Source: Bifidobacterium tsurumiense (GTDB lineage Bacteria; Actinomycetota; Actinomycetes; Actinomycetales; Bifidobacteriaceae). From it: DNA of 64,000 nt. Shown in pieces: positions 54,522 to 63,398 of this stretch (position 1 is its first letter; every line of letters starts with the position of its first letter). The notes under the pieces were generated by a model. The model was given only the letters and a program-made list of their open reading frames with translations, searched no databases and was not told the origin of the DNA. The DNA lies in contig NZ_JGZU01000004.1 in assembly GCF_000741765.1 (NCBI RefSeq), positions 124,001-188,000 on the forward strand. The letters run 5' to 3'. The position numbers were made by a program, and so were the translations under genes.

Positions 54522-55574
54522 ATGGCCGAGCGTACATGGAAATCGATTCTGACCACCCTGATATCCGGACAACACCTCAGCGCAGAGGATTCCTGGTGGT
54601 TCGTCGATGACCTGATGCGAGGAAATGCCGAACCGGCTGCAGTGGGTGCTGTATTGGCAACTCAGCAACAGTTGGGTCTGACTGCGCAAGAAGTCGAAGG
54701 AGCTGCCAAAGCCATGGTTGCTCATGCTGTGCCGTTGCAGGTTGAAGGGGAGTGCACTGATATCGTCGGCACGGGCGGCGATGGTGCGTCAACGGTGAAC
54801 CTGTCTTCGATGGGTTCAGTAGTGGCTGCCGCCGCAGGTGTGCGCATTGTCAAGCACGGCAATCGTGCGGCTTCATCAAAGTCCGGCGCAGCTGACGTGC
54901 TGGAAGCTCTGGGTCTTCCATTGGATTTGACGCCCGAAGCAGTGGCTCAGGTCGGCAATGAAATCGGTATCACTTTCGCATTTGCCAAGACTTTCCACCC
55001 TGCTATGCGTTTTGTCGGCCCTGTGCGTTCGGCTTTGGGAATCCCTTGTGTATTCAATATTTTGGGACCATTGACCAATCCATCCCAGCCGAAGCATGTT
55101 GCCATCGGATGCGCCAATCGTACACTCAGCCCGATTATGGCTGAGGTGTATGCCAAGCGCGGCCAGAATGGCATGGTATTCACTTCGTATGAAGGATTAG
55201 ATGAATTGGCTCCAACTGGGCAGCCAATTAGCCTGTGGGAAATCAATAATGGCGAAGTCCAGGAGCTGCAGTTCAATCCGGTGCAGGAACTCTCCATTGA
55301 ACCGATAACCGTCGAAGATTTACGCGGAGGCACTCCGGAATTCAATGCCGAGGTATTCCGTAAATTCGTCGCTGGCGAGCATGTCGCTTCACGCTCGACG
55401 GCATTGTTGAATGCGGCTGCGGCGATTGTGGCAGATGGAAGCAAGATCTCCGCTGATGGTTCGCTGTCCCAGCGTTTCGCTGAGGCCTATGCTCTTGCCC
55501 AGCAAGTGGTGGATAACGGTGAGGCACAGCGATTGCTCGATCGCTGGATTGAGGTTGCGCAGAGCAAGCGATAA
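54522..55574 (+). CDS. trpD: Anthranilate phosphoribosyltransferase
   Basis: TrpD joins anthranilate with PRPP in tryptophan synthesis. The 350-residue protein has DIVGTGGDGASTVNLS (PRPP loop), VRIVKHGNRAASSKSGAADVLEALG, the FHPAMRFVGPVRSALGI region, NILGPLTNP and the late DELAPTG. AAGGAG lies 6 nt before the ATG. No other trp genes are in the window, so trpD is detached from the operon here, as in other bifidobacteria-like and actinobacterial genomes where it neighbours secA or plsC. It converges on the membrane-protein gene. Confidence 0.96.
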   Translation: MAERTWKSILTTLISGQHLSAEDSWWFVDDLMRGNAEPAAVGAVLATQQQLGLTAQEVEGAAKAMVAHAVPLQVEGECTDIVGTGGDGASTVNLSSMGSVVAAAAGVRIVKHGNRAASSKSGAADVLEALGLPLDLTPEAVAQVGNEIGITFAFAKTFHPAMRFVGPVRSALGIPCVFNILGPLTNPSQPKHVAIGCANRTLSPIMAEVYAKRGQNGMVFTSYEGLDELAPTGQPISLWEINNGEVQELQFNPVQELSIEPITVEDLRGGTPEFNAEVFRKFVAGEHVASRSTALLNAAAAIVADGSKISADGSLSQRFAEAYALAQQVVDNGEAQRLLDRWIEVAQSKR

Positions 55575-55613
55575 TCCGCGGCAAGCGGAAGCATACACGT
55601 AACGGGGCGTTGC

Positions 55614-56246
55614 CTATACGCGCGCCCCATCGTCTGTATAGCCGTTACGGTGGGGATTATGACCTTTGAGCTGGGAGAGCAGACCGGCTCCGCCTATCAG
55701 AGCGCATAACCCGAATACGGTTCCCAAAATCGAGGCAATCGAAGGCAAAAGCACCGAAGCGATAAGCCCTAGGACTCCTACGATGAAAAGAATCCAGAAT
55801 ACCATGAGAGGTGTGCGGATCTTTCCTATTGACGGATTTGGCGGCACGAAGTCATCGCTATAACGGTCCATGACATCATCGGTGTCGAGCCAACTGGAAC
55901 CGGAGAAATCACGGGGGCCTCGTGGTGTCGCAGTGCCTACGAAGGAATCAGAACTGAGATCTTGAATAGATAACAGCGCTTCTTTGTCTTTGCGCTGTGC
56001 ATGTTTCTCGAATCGCTTGGCATTGCGTGAGCTCTCGACATCTTGCAAGTCATCGGCATGGGCTGCTGCGAATGCCGCCCACTCGTCGGTCATATCCGGT
56101 GTGGATGGCGTAGACCCGGAAGAGGGAGCACTGCCGTCGGCGTGTTGACCTGCTGAATGGCTGGAGGCATTCGAGGCTGAAGCCGATGTCGAATCCGCAT
56201 CCGTTGGACGCTCGTTAGACTCATTGCTATTGTTGAGGTCAGTCAT
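55614..56246 (-). CDS. Membrane protein with disordered N-terminus, unknown function
   Basis: The 210-residue protein begins with about 45 residues rich in Ser, Asn, Ala and Asp. A charged region (DEWAAFAAAHADDLQDVESS, RNAKRFEKHAQRKDKEALL) and a DFSGSSWLDTDDVMDRYSDD segment follow. Two closely spaced membrane segments near the C-terminus end the protein (PLMVFWILFIVGVLGLIASV and SILGTVFGLCALIGGAGLLS). I do not recognise a named family. It is divergent from plsC with only 50 bp between starts, so the promoters must overlap. The ribosome site is weak. A cell-envelope role is possible but unsupported. Confidence 0.75.
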   Translation of the reverse strand: MTDLNNSNESNERPTDADSTSASASNASSHSAGQHADGSAPSSGSTPSTPDMTDEWAAFAAAHADDLQDVESSRNAKRFEKHAQRKDKEALLSIQDLSSDSFVGTATPRGPRDFSGSSWLDTDDVMDRYSDDFVPPNPSIGKIRTPLMVFWILFIVGVLGLIASVLLPSIASILGTVFGLCALIGGAGLLSQLKGHNPHRNGYTDDGARV

Positions 56247-56296
56247 AACTACCACTGTAATCAATCGGCACGCCATTGCGCCGGAAGGAGAGCTGC

Positions 56297-56989
56297 GTGT
56301 ACTGGTTTTTCGTCAAGTTGCTCGGACCAATCGCTCGACATCGTATCAATCCGACCACTGAGGGAGTGCGCAATATTCCGAGCAACGGTGGTGGCATTAT
56401 CGCTGCAAACCATCTTGCCGTGATTGATGATGCTTTGCTTCCGCTGACTTGCCCGAGGATGATCCACTTTATGGGCAAGGCCGAATACTTTGAAGGCAAA
56501 GGATTGAAGGGCAAATTCAAGAAGTGGTGGTTCACTTCGGTGGGCGTGTTCCCTGTGGACCGTTCAGGCGGTTCCAAGGCTCTGGGCGCTCTGAATCATG
56601 CGCGCAAGATAATAGAGGACGGTGAGCTTTTCGGCATTCATATCGAGGGCACGCGCAGTCCTGATGGCAAATTGTATCGTGGTCATACCGGCGCAGCCCG
56701 CCTGGCTTTTGAAACAGGATGTCCGATCGTCCCTACAGCCATTATCGGCTCAGACAAGGTGCAGAAGGTAGGGCAGATCATCCCGGATAAAGGGCATACC
56801 AAGGTGATCTATGGCACTCCGATAGAAGTTGAGCGCAAGCCGTCCGATGAGGTGACCAGAGAGGATTTGCGCGAATTAACGGATCGGGTTACGCAAGCGA
56901 TTCAGCGTATGAGTGGACAGGAATATGTCGACGAATATGCTCAGGCGGTCAAAGAGCGTCTCAAGAAAGAGCGTGCAAACGCGGAGTAA
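56297..56989 (+). CDS. 1-acyl-sn-glycerol-3-phosphate acyltransferase (PlsC family)
   Basis: The enzyme acylates lysophosphatidic acid to phosphatidic acid at the membrane. The 230-residue protein has the NHxxxxD motif as NHLAVID, FPVDRSGGSKALGALNHA, FGIHIEGTRSPDGKLYRGHTG (the EGTRS block) and CPIVPTAIIGSD. The start is GTG with AAGGAG 6 nt upstream; the frame is open to a TTG seven codons earlier. A terminator at 57089-57131 follows. Confidence 0.93.
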   Translation: MYWFFVKLLGPIARHRINPTTEGVRNIPSNGGGIIAANHLAVIDDALLPLTCPRMIHFMGKAEYFEGKGLKGKFKKWWFTSVGVFPVDRSGGSKALGALNHARKIIEDGELFGIHIEGTRSPDGKLYRGHTGAARLAFETGCPIVPTAIIGSDKVQKVGQIIPDKGHTKVIYGTPIEVERKPSDEVTREDLRELTDRVTQAIQRMSGQEYVDEYAQAVKERLKKERANAE

Positions 56990-57029
56990 TGGTTCATTCG
57001 CGCTGGATGCATAAGCCGGATTCGGCGAT

Positions 57030-57050
57030 GTCTACCAACTGTTGGTAGAC
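57030..57050. repeat. 21-bp perfect palindrome after plsC
   Basis: GTCTACCAAC-T-GTTGGTAGAC. Its CTACCAA core recurs in the terminator stem 60 bp downstream. It lies between convergent genes and so is more likely part of transcript ends than an operator. Confidence 0.5.
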
Positions 57051-57088
57051 GCACAGTGCAGCCTCAGGCGTGTTCGGCATATGCGACG

Positions 57089-57131
57089 AATGCCTACCAA
57101 TTTGGAGTCTCCCAGTGGGTAGGCATTTTGT
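57089..57131 (+). terminator. Terminator after plsC
   Basis: AATGCCTACC / GGTAGGCATT 10-bp stem with a 19-nt loop followed by TTGTTGC; counting the stem's own TTs, the run is ATTTTGTT. It lies 100 nt after the plsC stop and before the convergent kinase gene end. Confidence 0.75.
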
Positions 57132-57224
57132 TGCTTCCAACCTGTGATGAGGTAATGATCGCATCAACTCAGAGCATTCTCTGTCAGAAGTCTATGAGCC
57201 AGGAATGCTATTTACGTTTCTGTG

Positions 57225-59495
57225 TCAGACCACAGTCAGAGTGATGACCGTCTTATTGCCCTGTTCATCGCGTACCCGGACTTGCTGTCCTGGGTCAGGG
57301 GACTGCAAACGCACGGTATGCGTCAGGTCACCAAGTGGAGCAGAGACCTGAACCTGTAGACCGAGCGCTTCAAGCGTTGATTTCGCATCTTCGGTGCTCT
57401 TGCCTCGGACATCGGGCAGTGTCACCATCTCGGGTCCTTTGGAAACCACAACATCGACGGAATCACCCCAATGCAGTTGGGTCCCCGCGGCTACTGAAGT
57501 GGAAATAATATCGCCGTTGGCAACGGTATCGCTGTAGGATTCGGTGTAATTCGCCTTGAGTTTTGCCGTATCGAAGGCATTCTGTGCTTCGTCTTTGCTG
57601 CGGCCAACCACATCTGGCATGCTGACGGGCATCGGACCCTTCGAGAGCTGAATCACGATTTCCTTATTGTGATCCATAGTCGTGCCGGGATCGGGACTGA
57701 TGCTGGCAACCGCACCCGAGGGGATCGTCAGTGAGTAATCATCTTTCTCCGCGTCATGGATGATTGCAGTGAAGCCTGCAGCAGTCAAAGCCGCTATCGG
57801 GTCCTTGCCATTGGCAGAGTTGGCGTCGGTAATATCAGTGGGGATAGTCGCTTGTTTGACGCCTTGAGACACGGTAACCGTAACCTGTTCGTTGCGTCGC
57901 TTGCTGACATGTGCATCGACCGTTTCCGGCGTGGTGGAAATAATATTACCCTTGGCGATGGTGTCGCTGTAATCCTCCTGCACGGTGTATGGAATGCCCG
58001 CCACTTTCAGCGAACTCTCATAGGAGCTCCACGACACATTGGTTATGGTGCAGCTTTGGCCTTCGGTACAGGTCAGATCGCTTGGCTGAGGCATTGTCCA
58101 ATAACTACCCGGACCCAGCCAATACCACCAAGCCCCGGTCGCGGCAGTGGCAATCAGCACAACTGAAAGAATGGCTGCAATGATGATATTGCGTTTGCGA
58201 CGCTTGCGCTTCCGGATTGATTCCTCATCAAGCTGCTGTGCTGGCATCAAGCCTATGGCAGCCGTTGCTTCGCGACCATCATGCTGTGCGTTGGACACAT
58301 CAGCATCGTTGGATACGCGATCCACGGCGGCGGAACCGCTGGTGCTGCGCACAGCAGGCATGATCTGCGTATTGTGCGCGGATGCTTCCAGACCGAGAAC
58401 TTGAGTGTTGCCGTTATTCAAGTCTGCATTGGAAGAATTGGCGGAATCTATCGGGGCGGACTCTTGGGCGGCGTGTTCGCGAATAGGTACCGCAATCGTG
58501 CCGTCATGGTCCTGCGTCTGAACATCTGCTGGGGGTATCGGGGGAACGGCAATAGGCGCAGCGGCAAGTGCCGGCTTTCCTGAACCCTCAGCAGATGCAT
58601 TATGTTCCTGGGAGACTGCTTTTCGATATTGCCACGCCATTATGGGCAATTTCGCGCTCAATGCACGGATCTCACGCAAGGCTTCTGTGGCATCCTTTGG
58701 ACGTGCGTCAACGGACCGGGCGGTCAGATGTGCAATGAACTCTGCGATGCTCGGATCGATGCCGGGGCAGGGGACGGTTATGGAAGGCACGTCTTCGTGC
58801 ACATGCTTGAACACCAAAGTGACCGGATTGTCGGATACAAAAGGAACTTCTCCTGCGAGCATTTCCCAAGCCATGATGCCCACAGAATACAGGTCACCCT
58901 GCTGAGTCGCGCTATTGCTTTCGATCATTTCTGGTGCCAGATATGCCGCGGTGCCGAGCAGCATGCCAGTTGACGAAAGTGTGGCTTGCGAGGCGGCTTT
59001 TGAGAGTCCGAAATCAGTGATTTGCACATGGCCGCGCTCGTTGAGCAGGATATTTTCCGGCTTGATATCACGATGCACCACTCCCGCCCGGTGAGCCGAA
59101 GCCAGACCATCCAGGGTTTGGGTGATGATACGCAAGGTTTCCCGAACGGTGAAGGTGCGTTGCTGATTCATTTCCTTACGCAGATTGACACCATGGACGT
59201 ATTCCATAACCAGGAAATCGAGGCCCTGGTATTCGCCGGTGTCATATACCTGAACGATATGGGGATTGGCAATTGCAGCGGCGGATTTGGCCTCGCGGCG
59301 GAAACGTTCCACGAATTGCTGACGATGAGGTCCCTGGGCCAGCTGCATATGCATGATCTTGATGGCGACAGTGCGATCCAAGCGTTCATCAACGGCTTGA
59401 TACACGGTGGCCATGCCGCCATCGGCGATTTTGCGCACTATGCGATACCGACCGTCGATTTTGAGGCCTTCAGGCGCGTTAGCAGCTTCACTCAT
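57225..59495 (-). CDS. pknB: Membrane Ser/Thr protein kinase with PASTA repeats (PknB type)
   Basis: This eukaryotic-type kinase probably senses cell-wall fragments and controls growth and division. The 756-residue protein has an intracellular kinase domain: glycine loop ADGGMATVY, K46 in VAIKIM, HRDIKPENILL, TDFGLS, and APEM. A polar linker of about 150 residues and one membrane segment (IIIAAILSVVLIATAATGAW) near residue 440 follow. Four extracellular PASTA-like repeats end the protein; the last two are canonical (MPDVVGRSKDEAQ, LPDVRGKSTEDAK), the first two divergent. The ATG has AAGGA 12 nt upstream. It is followed leftward by no other gene and preceded by the polyprenyl synthase gene, 55 bp away on the same strand. 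Confidence 0.95.
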   Translation of the reverse strand: MSEAANAPEGLKIDGRYRIVRKIADGGMATVYQAVDERLDRTVAIKIMHMQLAQGPHRQQFVERFRREAKSAAAIANPHIVQVYDTGEYQGLDFLVMEYVHGVNLRKEMNQQRTFTVRETLRIITQTLDGLASAHRAGVVHRDIKPENILLNERGHVQITDFGLSKAASQATLSSTGMLLGTAAYLAPEMIESNSATQQGDLYSVGIMAWEMLAGEVPFVSDNPVTLVFKHVHEDVPSITVPCPGIDPSIAEFIAHLTARSVDARPKDATEALREIRALSAKLPIMAWQYRKAVSQEHNASAEGSGKPALAAAPIAVPPIPPADVQTQDHDGTIAVPIREHAAQESAPIDSANSSNADLNNGNTQVLGLEASAHNTQIMPAVRSTSGSAAVDRVSNDADVSNAQHDGREATAAIGLMPAQQLDEESIRKRKRRKRNIIIAAILSVVLIATAATGAWWYWLGPGSYWTMPQPSDLTCTEGQSCTITNVSWSSYESSLKVAGIPYTVQEDYSDTIAKGNIISTTPETVDAHVSKRRNEQVTVTVSQGVKQATIPTDITDANSANGKDPIAALTAAGFTAIIHDAEKDDYSLTIPSGAVASISPDPGTTMDHNKEIVIQLSKGPMPVSMPDVVGRSKDEAQNAFDTAKLKANYTESYSDTVANGDIISTSVAAGTQLHWGDSVDVVVSKGPEMVTLPDVRGKSTEDAKSTLEALGLQVQVSAPLGDLTHTVRLQSPDPGQQVRVRDEQGNKTVITLTVV

Positions 59496-59550
59496 GGGTT
59501 TGACTATGTCCTTGCGACGTAAGGGTGACTATCCTTCAGTGTACATGCGA

Positions 59551-60690
59551 TTATGCACCTTGAGGGATTGCAATGGAGACGAACTTCCTGCAAACTTCAC
59601 GTAAAATGTGCTTGCCCTCGTCGTCGAGATCAATGCTGTCGATTGCCCTGCCGGTCTCATGCCACAATTGATTGATGCGTTCATACGAACGTTCGACCGC
59701 ACCCGTGGATTTCATAAGCGCGATACCGTGACGGACGTCATCATCGCTGCGACTGTCACTCTCATACATTGCAATCACATCATTGCGGTCCTGTTCAGGC
59801 AATGCCTGGAGTGTATCCGCGAGCAATACCGCGCGTTTGCCTTCCCGGATATCGCCTCCGACCGGTTTTCCGGTGTTGGCGCTGTAACCCACAACGTCCA
59901 AAACATCATCTGCCAATTGGAAGGCAATGCCAAGAGGCTCGCCGATGCTCAGAGCCATCGCTCTGGCTGACGCAGCGTCGCGACCCGAAGCGATCAAACC
60001 AAGTTCAATGGGTGCGATTGTGGTGTAACTGGCGGTTTTCCAACGAAAAACGTTGAGGGAAGCTGTGGTCAGCTCTTGCGGGTCAGTAAGTGGGGAGAGC
60101 TCTATCGCCAGATCAAGAATCTGTCCGATACTCACTTCACGCTGCATATTGGTGAAGGCAGCAAGTAAGGACTGAGCCTGTTTCTGCGGCATAGAGGCGC
60201 AGGCATTGCGCACAATGTCGATACTTCCTGTGGCAAGGATATCGCCGATCATAAGCCTAAGCCCCCTGCCTATGGCGGCGCTGTGGGTCAGTGTCGACAA
60301 TGCGCGGTGGGCGCTGGGCTTTCCACGACGTAAATCTGAGTCATCGATAATATCGTCATGCACCAGCGCTGCCGTTTGAAAGACCTCGATGGCGCATGCA
60401 ATGTCAAGCATCTCATCAGCTGCTCCTGCCCATGAGACCTCATGATCAACGGTGCCTTCAGGAGCTTTTTGTGCAAGTCGCCCCGCATTGAATGCGGCCA
60501 GTGCAAGCGATGCCCGGAGTCGTTTGCCTCCTGCGCTGGAAGTGATTGCCTGTTCGCGGACACTGCCGAGTACTTGGGAGCAAGTGCCATTGCCAAGATC
60601 TGTGGCCGTGACGAGTTGGGCGACCAGTGCTGCAATGCGGGATTCGATATCTGCTACTGGTGCAGGAGCGCTGCGAGGGGCGGAGTTCAT
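59551..60690 (-). CDS. Polyprenyl (geranylgeranyl-type) diphosphate synthase
   Basis: This trans-prenyltransferase elongates isoprenoid diphosphates for carrier lipids or quinone-like compounds. The 379-residue protein has the first Asp-rich motif VHDDIIDDSDLRRGKP and the second FQLADDVLDVVGYSANTGKP followed by VGGDIREGKR, and GGKRLRASL near the N-terminus. The chosen ATG stands 7 nt from a -10 TACCCT with TTGAGT 17 nt above it, fitting a leaderless transcript; the frame is open 12 codons further. Product chain length cannot be stated. It may be co-transcribed with pknB. Confidence 0.92.
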   Translation of the reverse strand: MNSAPRSAPAPVADIESRIAALVAQLVTATDLGNGTCSQVLGSVREQAITSSAGGKRLRASLALAAFNAGRLAQKAPEGTVDHEVSWAGAADEMLDIACAIEVFQTAALVHDDIIDDSDLRRGKPSAHRALSTLTHSAAIGRGLRLMIGDILATGSIDIVRNACASMPQKQAQSLLAAFTNMQREVSIGQILDLAIELSPLTDPQELTTASLNVFRWKTASYTTIAPIELGLIASGRDAASARAMALSIGEPLGIAFQLADDVLDVVGYSANTGKPVGGDIREGKRAVLLADTLQALPEQDRNDVIAMYESDSRSDDDVRHGIALMKSTGAVERSYERINQLWHETGRAIDSIDLDDEGKHILREVCRKFVSIAIPQGA

Positions 60691-60697
60691 AGTTACG

Positions 60698-60726
60698 AGG
60701 GTATCCACAACATTGCGACAACTCAA
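60698..60726 (-). promoter_or_regulatory. Promoter for a leaderless polyprenyl synthase transcript
   Basis: On the minus strand, -35 TTGAGT (60721-60726), a 17-nt spacer and -10 TACCCT (60698-60703). The ATG at 60690 is at the expected start of transcription and no ribosome site is present. Confidence 0.6.
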
Positions 60727-60852
60727 GAATGGTGCAGAGGCTCAAGTCATGCCTCCGACCACATTGGCGCTGAGCCTCACCTAAACGAGCGACTTGAGGC
60801 AAAGTCATAAGTGACACGGTGAAGTGTTGCAGCGCTCGCATTGGGAGGCGAT

Positions 60853-61575
60853 ATGGACGAACAACAATTGGATGTGCTACGCGACAAGAACGGACAGGCA
60901 ATCGCGCAATCAGGCGATCCTAAGACCGATCTGTCGCCGCCGACGCAAGGTCATGTGGTGGATGAAGAAGAAATGCAAGAGCTTATGGAGCAGTTGCGTG
61001 CACAACGTCGTGCTCACGGCATGGCCATTGCAGACATTCAATGGGTGAGTACGGCGTTTGAACAATGGCGCTCAGGGCTGACCCGGCATGTTCAAGCGCT
61101 TGATCGCGCATCCATTGCGGCACTGGCAGTGGGAATGGCACAATCTTTGGCGGTTCGGGACGCACTCATTGTTTCGATGGTAGCCTCAAAGACCGCGCGG
61201 TTACCAAACACCATGAAACGCTTTGTTTCGCGGCCGCATGATTCAAGAAATGCACGATTGATGTGTCATCTACTGGACGAGGCATTCAACAGCGTTGAGA
61301 ACAAGCCGGATGATGAGATATGCAAGGCGGGTATGACCATGATGGACGCCATTGTAGATACGGTTCCTGAACGATATGGTGTGCAGCCGCTCGCGGTTGT
61401 GGCGTATGCATTGTGGTGGATGCAAGACGAACAGGCAGACTCGTATGCAAGGCATGCCTTGGCGCTTGACCCTCGTTGCAATTTGGCGTCCATCGTCGTG
61501 CAGGCTTTGGAGCATGGCATCTATCCCGCCTGGTGCAGGCAAAAGAGCGAGATCCAGCACGGGGAAACGCAATGA
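60853..61575 (+). CDS. DUF4192-like protein
   Basis: The 240-residue soluble protein has an acidic N-terminal part, then helices around RHVQALDRASIAALAVGMAQ and SLAVRDALIVSMVAS. The DUF4192-type C-terminal segment follows: VPERYGVQPLAVVAYALWWM, QADSYARHALALDPRCNLAS, and VQALEHGIYPAWC. Such proteins of unknown function lie next to rpoD-type sigma factor genes in several actinobacteria, as here. GGAGG is 4 nt before the ATG. It is divergent from the polyprenyl synthase gene. Confidence 0.75.
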   Translation: MDEQQLDVLRDKNGQAIAQSGDPKTDLSPPTQGHVVDEEEMQELMEQLRAQRRAHGMAIADIQWVSTAFEQWRSGLTRHVQALDRASIAALAVGMAQSLAVRDALIVSMVASKTARLPNTMKRFVSRPHDSRNARLMCHLLDEAFNSVENKPDDEICKAGMTMMDAIVDTVPERYGVQPLAVVAYALWWMQDEQADSYARHALALDPRCNLASIVVQALEHGIYPAWCRQKSEIQHGETQ

Positions 61576-61859
61576 GTTGTTGATCTGCTGGAGACTGATG
61601 TGGTGAAATCGCGACAGGTTGCGAAGGCCTAGATTTTCCGGTGCAAGTCGTTTATTTGCAGGTTGTTGTGCGGGAATCCATGCGCAAAGAATATCGCACA
61701 AGCGTACGCTGCTCAACAGCAGATGGATTCGCTCGCAAAAAACAATTGGGAATAATCGTCCTTGCAAGATGGTTAACTCCAATAGTTGACGATTTGCCCT
61801 TGCCAGAAGTGCGTCTATGTGCTAGGAGCACCGGCGGCAGGATCATCAGGAGGATAGGT

Positions 61860-63239
61860 TTGGCCACAAAGGAAACGACGGCAACCACGCAACAGGCTGA
61901 GCAGGACGAGGCTGTGAAGCCCAAGAAGCGTACCACTCGTAAGCCGGCTTCCAAGAAGTCGTCCTCCGCCAAGAAGGCGCCGGCGAAGAAGAGCAATGCC
62001 AAAGCCAAGGAGTCCAAGGAACAGGACGAAATCAAGACCCAGGTGGATGACAACGAAGAGTTGGATTCGCAAGAGGATCTTGACGATATTGACGACGACA
62101 TCGACGTTGATGAAGGCGATGAGGACGACCTTGACGATGATGGAGACGAAGACGATTTAGACGATGAAGACGCCGAGGATGAGGATGATGGCGAGGACGA
62201 GGAACAGAAGCGCCCTGAGCCAGAAGTCCCCAAGGAAAAGGGTGCTTTCGTTGTCCGTGATGATGACGACGATGACAATCTGACACCTTCCGGAAACCCC
62301 AAGCGTCGAGTGGTTGCAGCAGGTGCGACAGCCGATCCTGTGAAGGATTATCTCAAGCAGATCGGCCGCGTCAGCCTGTTGAATGCAGAGCAGGAAGTCG
62401 ATCTTTCTGAGCGTATCGAAGCCGGCCTGTATGCGCAGCACCTGTTGGATACCGAAATCGACGATATGGACTTCAAGCGCAAGCGTGAATTGAAGTGGGC
62501 TGCTTCCGATGGCAAGAAGGCCAAGGATCACCTTTTGGAAGCAAACCTTCGTCTTGTGGTGTCTCTGGCCAAGCGATACACCGGTCGGGGCATGCTCTTC
62601 CTTGATTTGATTCAGGAAGGCAACCTTGGTCTGATTCGCGCAGTTGAGAAGTTCGATTGGAAAAAGGGCTTCAAATTCTCGACCTATGCAACGTGGTGGA
62701 TTCGCCAGGCCATAACCCGTGCCATGGCTGACCAGGCACGCACGATTCGTGTGCCTGTGCATATGGTGGAAATCATCAATAAGCTGTCCCGAGTCCAGCG
62801 CCAGATGCTTCAGGATCTTGGTCGTGAACCTACGCCGGATGAGCTGGCACGCGAGCTGGATATGCCTGTTGAGAAGGTCCAGGAAGTGCAGAAATACGGC
62901 CGTGAACCGATTTCATTGCACACTCCTCTGGGTGAGGACGGCGATTCCGAATTCGGTGATCTGATCGAGGATACCGATGCAATTGCTCCATCCGAGGCCG
63001 TGGCCTTCTCGCTATTGCAAGAGCAGTTCAAGCAGGTTCTCGAAACGCTGTCTCCACGTGAGGCGGGCGTTATCAAGATGCGTTACGGACTTGAGGATGG
63101 GCAGCCCAAGACACTGGATGATATCGGTCGCGTGTACGGCGTGACTCGTGAGCGTATCCGTCAGATTGAGTCCAAGACCATGTCCAAGCTGCGGCATCCA
63201 TCTCGTTCCCAGACGCTGCGAGACTTCCTCGACCAGTGA
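61860..63239 (+). CDS. rpoD: Primary sigma factor RpoD/SigA (HrdB type)
   Basis: This is the housekeeping sigma subunit of RNA polymerase. The 459-residue protein starts at TTG (AGGAGG about 6 nt upstream). It has a Lys/Ala-rich, histone-like stretch (about residues 15-60) and a long Asp/Glu-rich segment (about 60-125). Region 1.2 ([20 protein letters not shown]), region 2 ([40 protein letters not shown]), region 3 and region 4 ([20 protein letters not shown] then [20 protein letters not shown]) follow. The basic-then-acidic N-terminus is typical of actinobacterial primary sigma factors. Confidence 0.97.
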   Translation: MATKETTATTQQAEQDEAVKPKKRTTRKPASKKSSSAKKAPAKKSNAKAKESKEQDEIKTQVDDNEELDSQEDLDDIDDDIDVDEGDEDDLDDDGDEDDLDDEDAEDEDDGEDEEQKRPEPEVPKEKGAFVVRDDDDDDNLTPSGNPKRRVVAAGATADPVKDYLKQIGRVSLLNAEQEVDLSERIEAGLYAQHLLDTEIDDMDFKRKRELKWAASDGKKAKDHLLEANLRLVVSLAKRYTGRGMLFLDLIQEGNLGLIRAVEKFDWKKGFKFSTYATWWIRQAITRAMADQARTIRVPVHMVEIINKLSRVQRQMLQDLGREPTPDELARELDMPVEKVQEVQKYGREPISLHTPLGEDGDSEFGDLIEDTDAIAPSEAVAFSLLQEQFKQVLETLSPREAGVIKMRYGLEDGQPKTLDDIGRVYGVTRERIRQIESKTMSKLRHPSRSQTLRDFLDQ

Positions 63240-63264
63240 TGACTGCTTGAACATACGTCTGAAC

Positions 63265-63303
63265 ATAGGGCGGCATCCTCTGAATCAGTCGATGCCGCCC
63301 TAT
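63265..63303 (+). terminator. Hairpin terminator after rpoD
   Basis: ATAGGGCGGCAT / ATGCCGCCCTAT perfect 12-bp stem with a 15-nt loop, 25 nt after the stop. The T-tract is weak. Confidence 0.7.
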
Positions 63304-63398
63304 CGCGTGTGAGATAAACCGGTAAGCCGTACGAGGCGGCCTACTATTATGCCGTTGCGAATGGCTGCGCGGATGAAATTATGTGAATCGGAGTGAGA

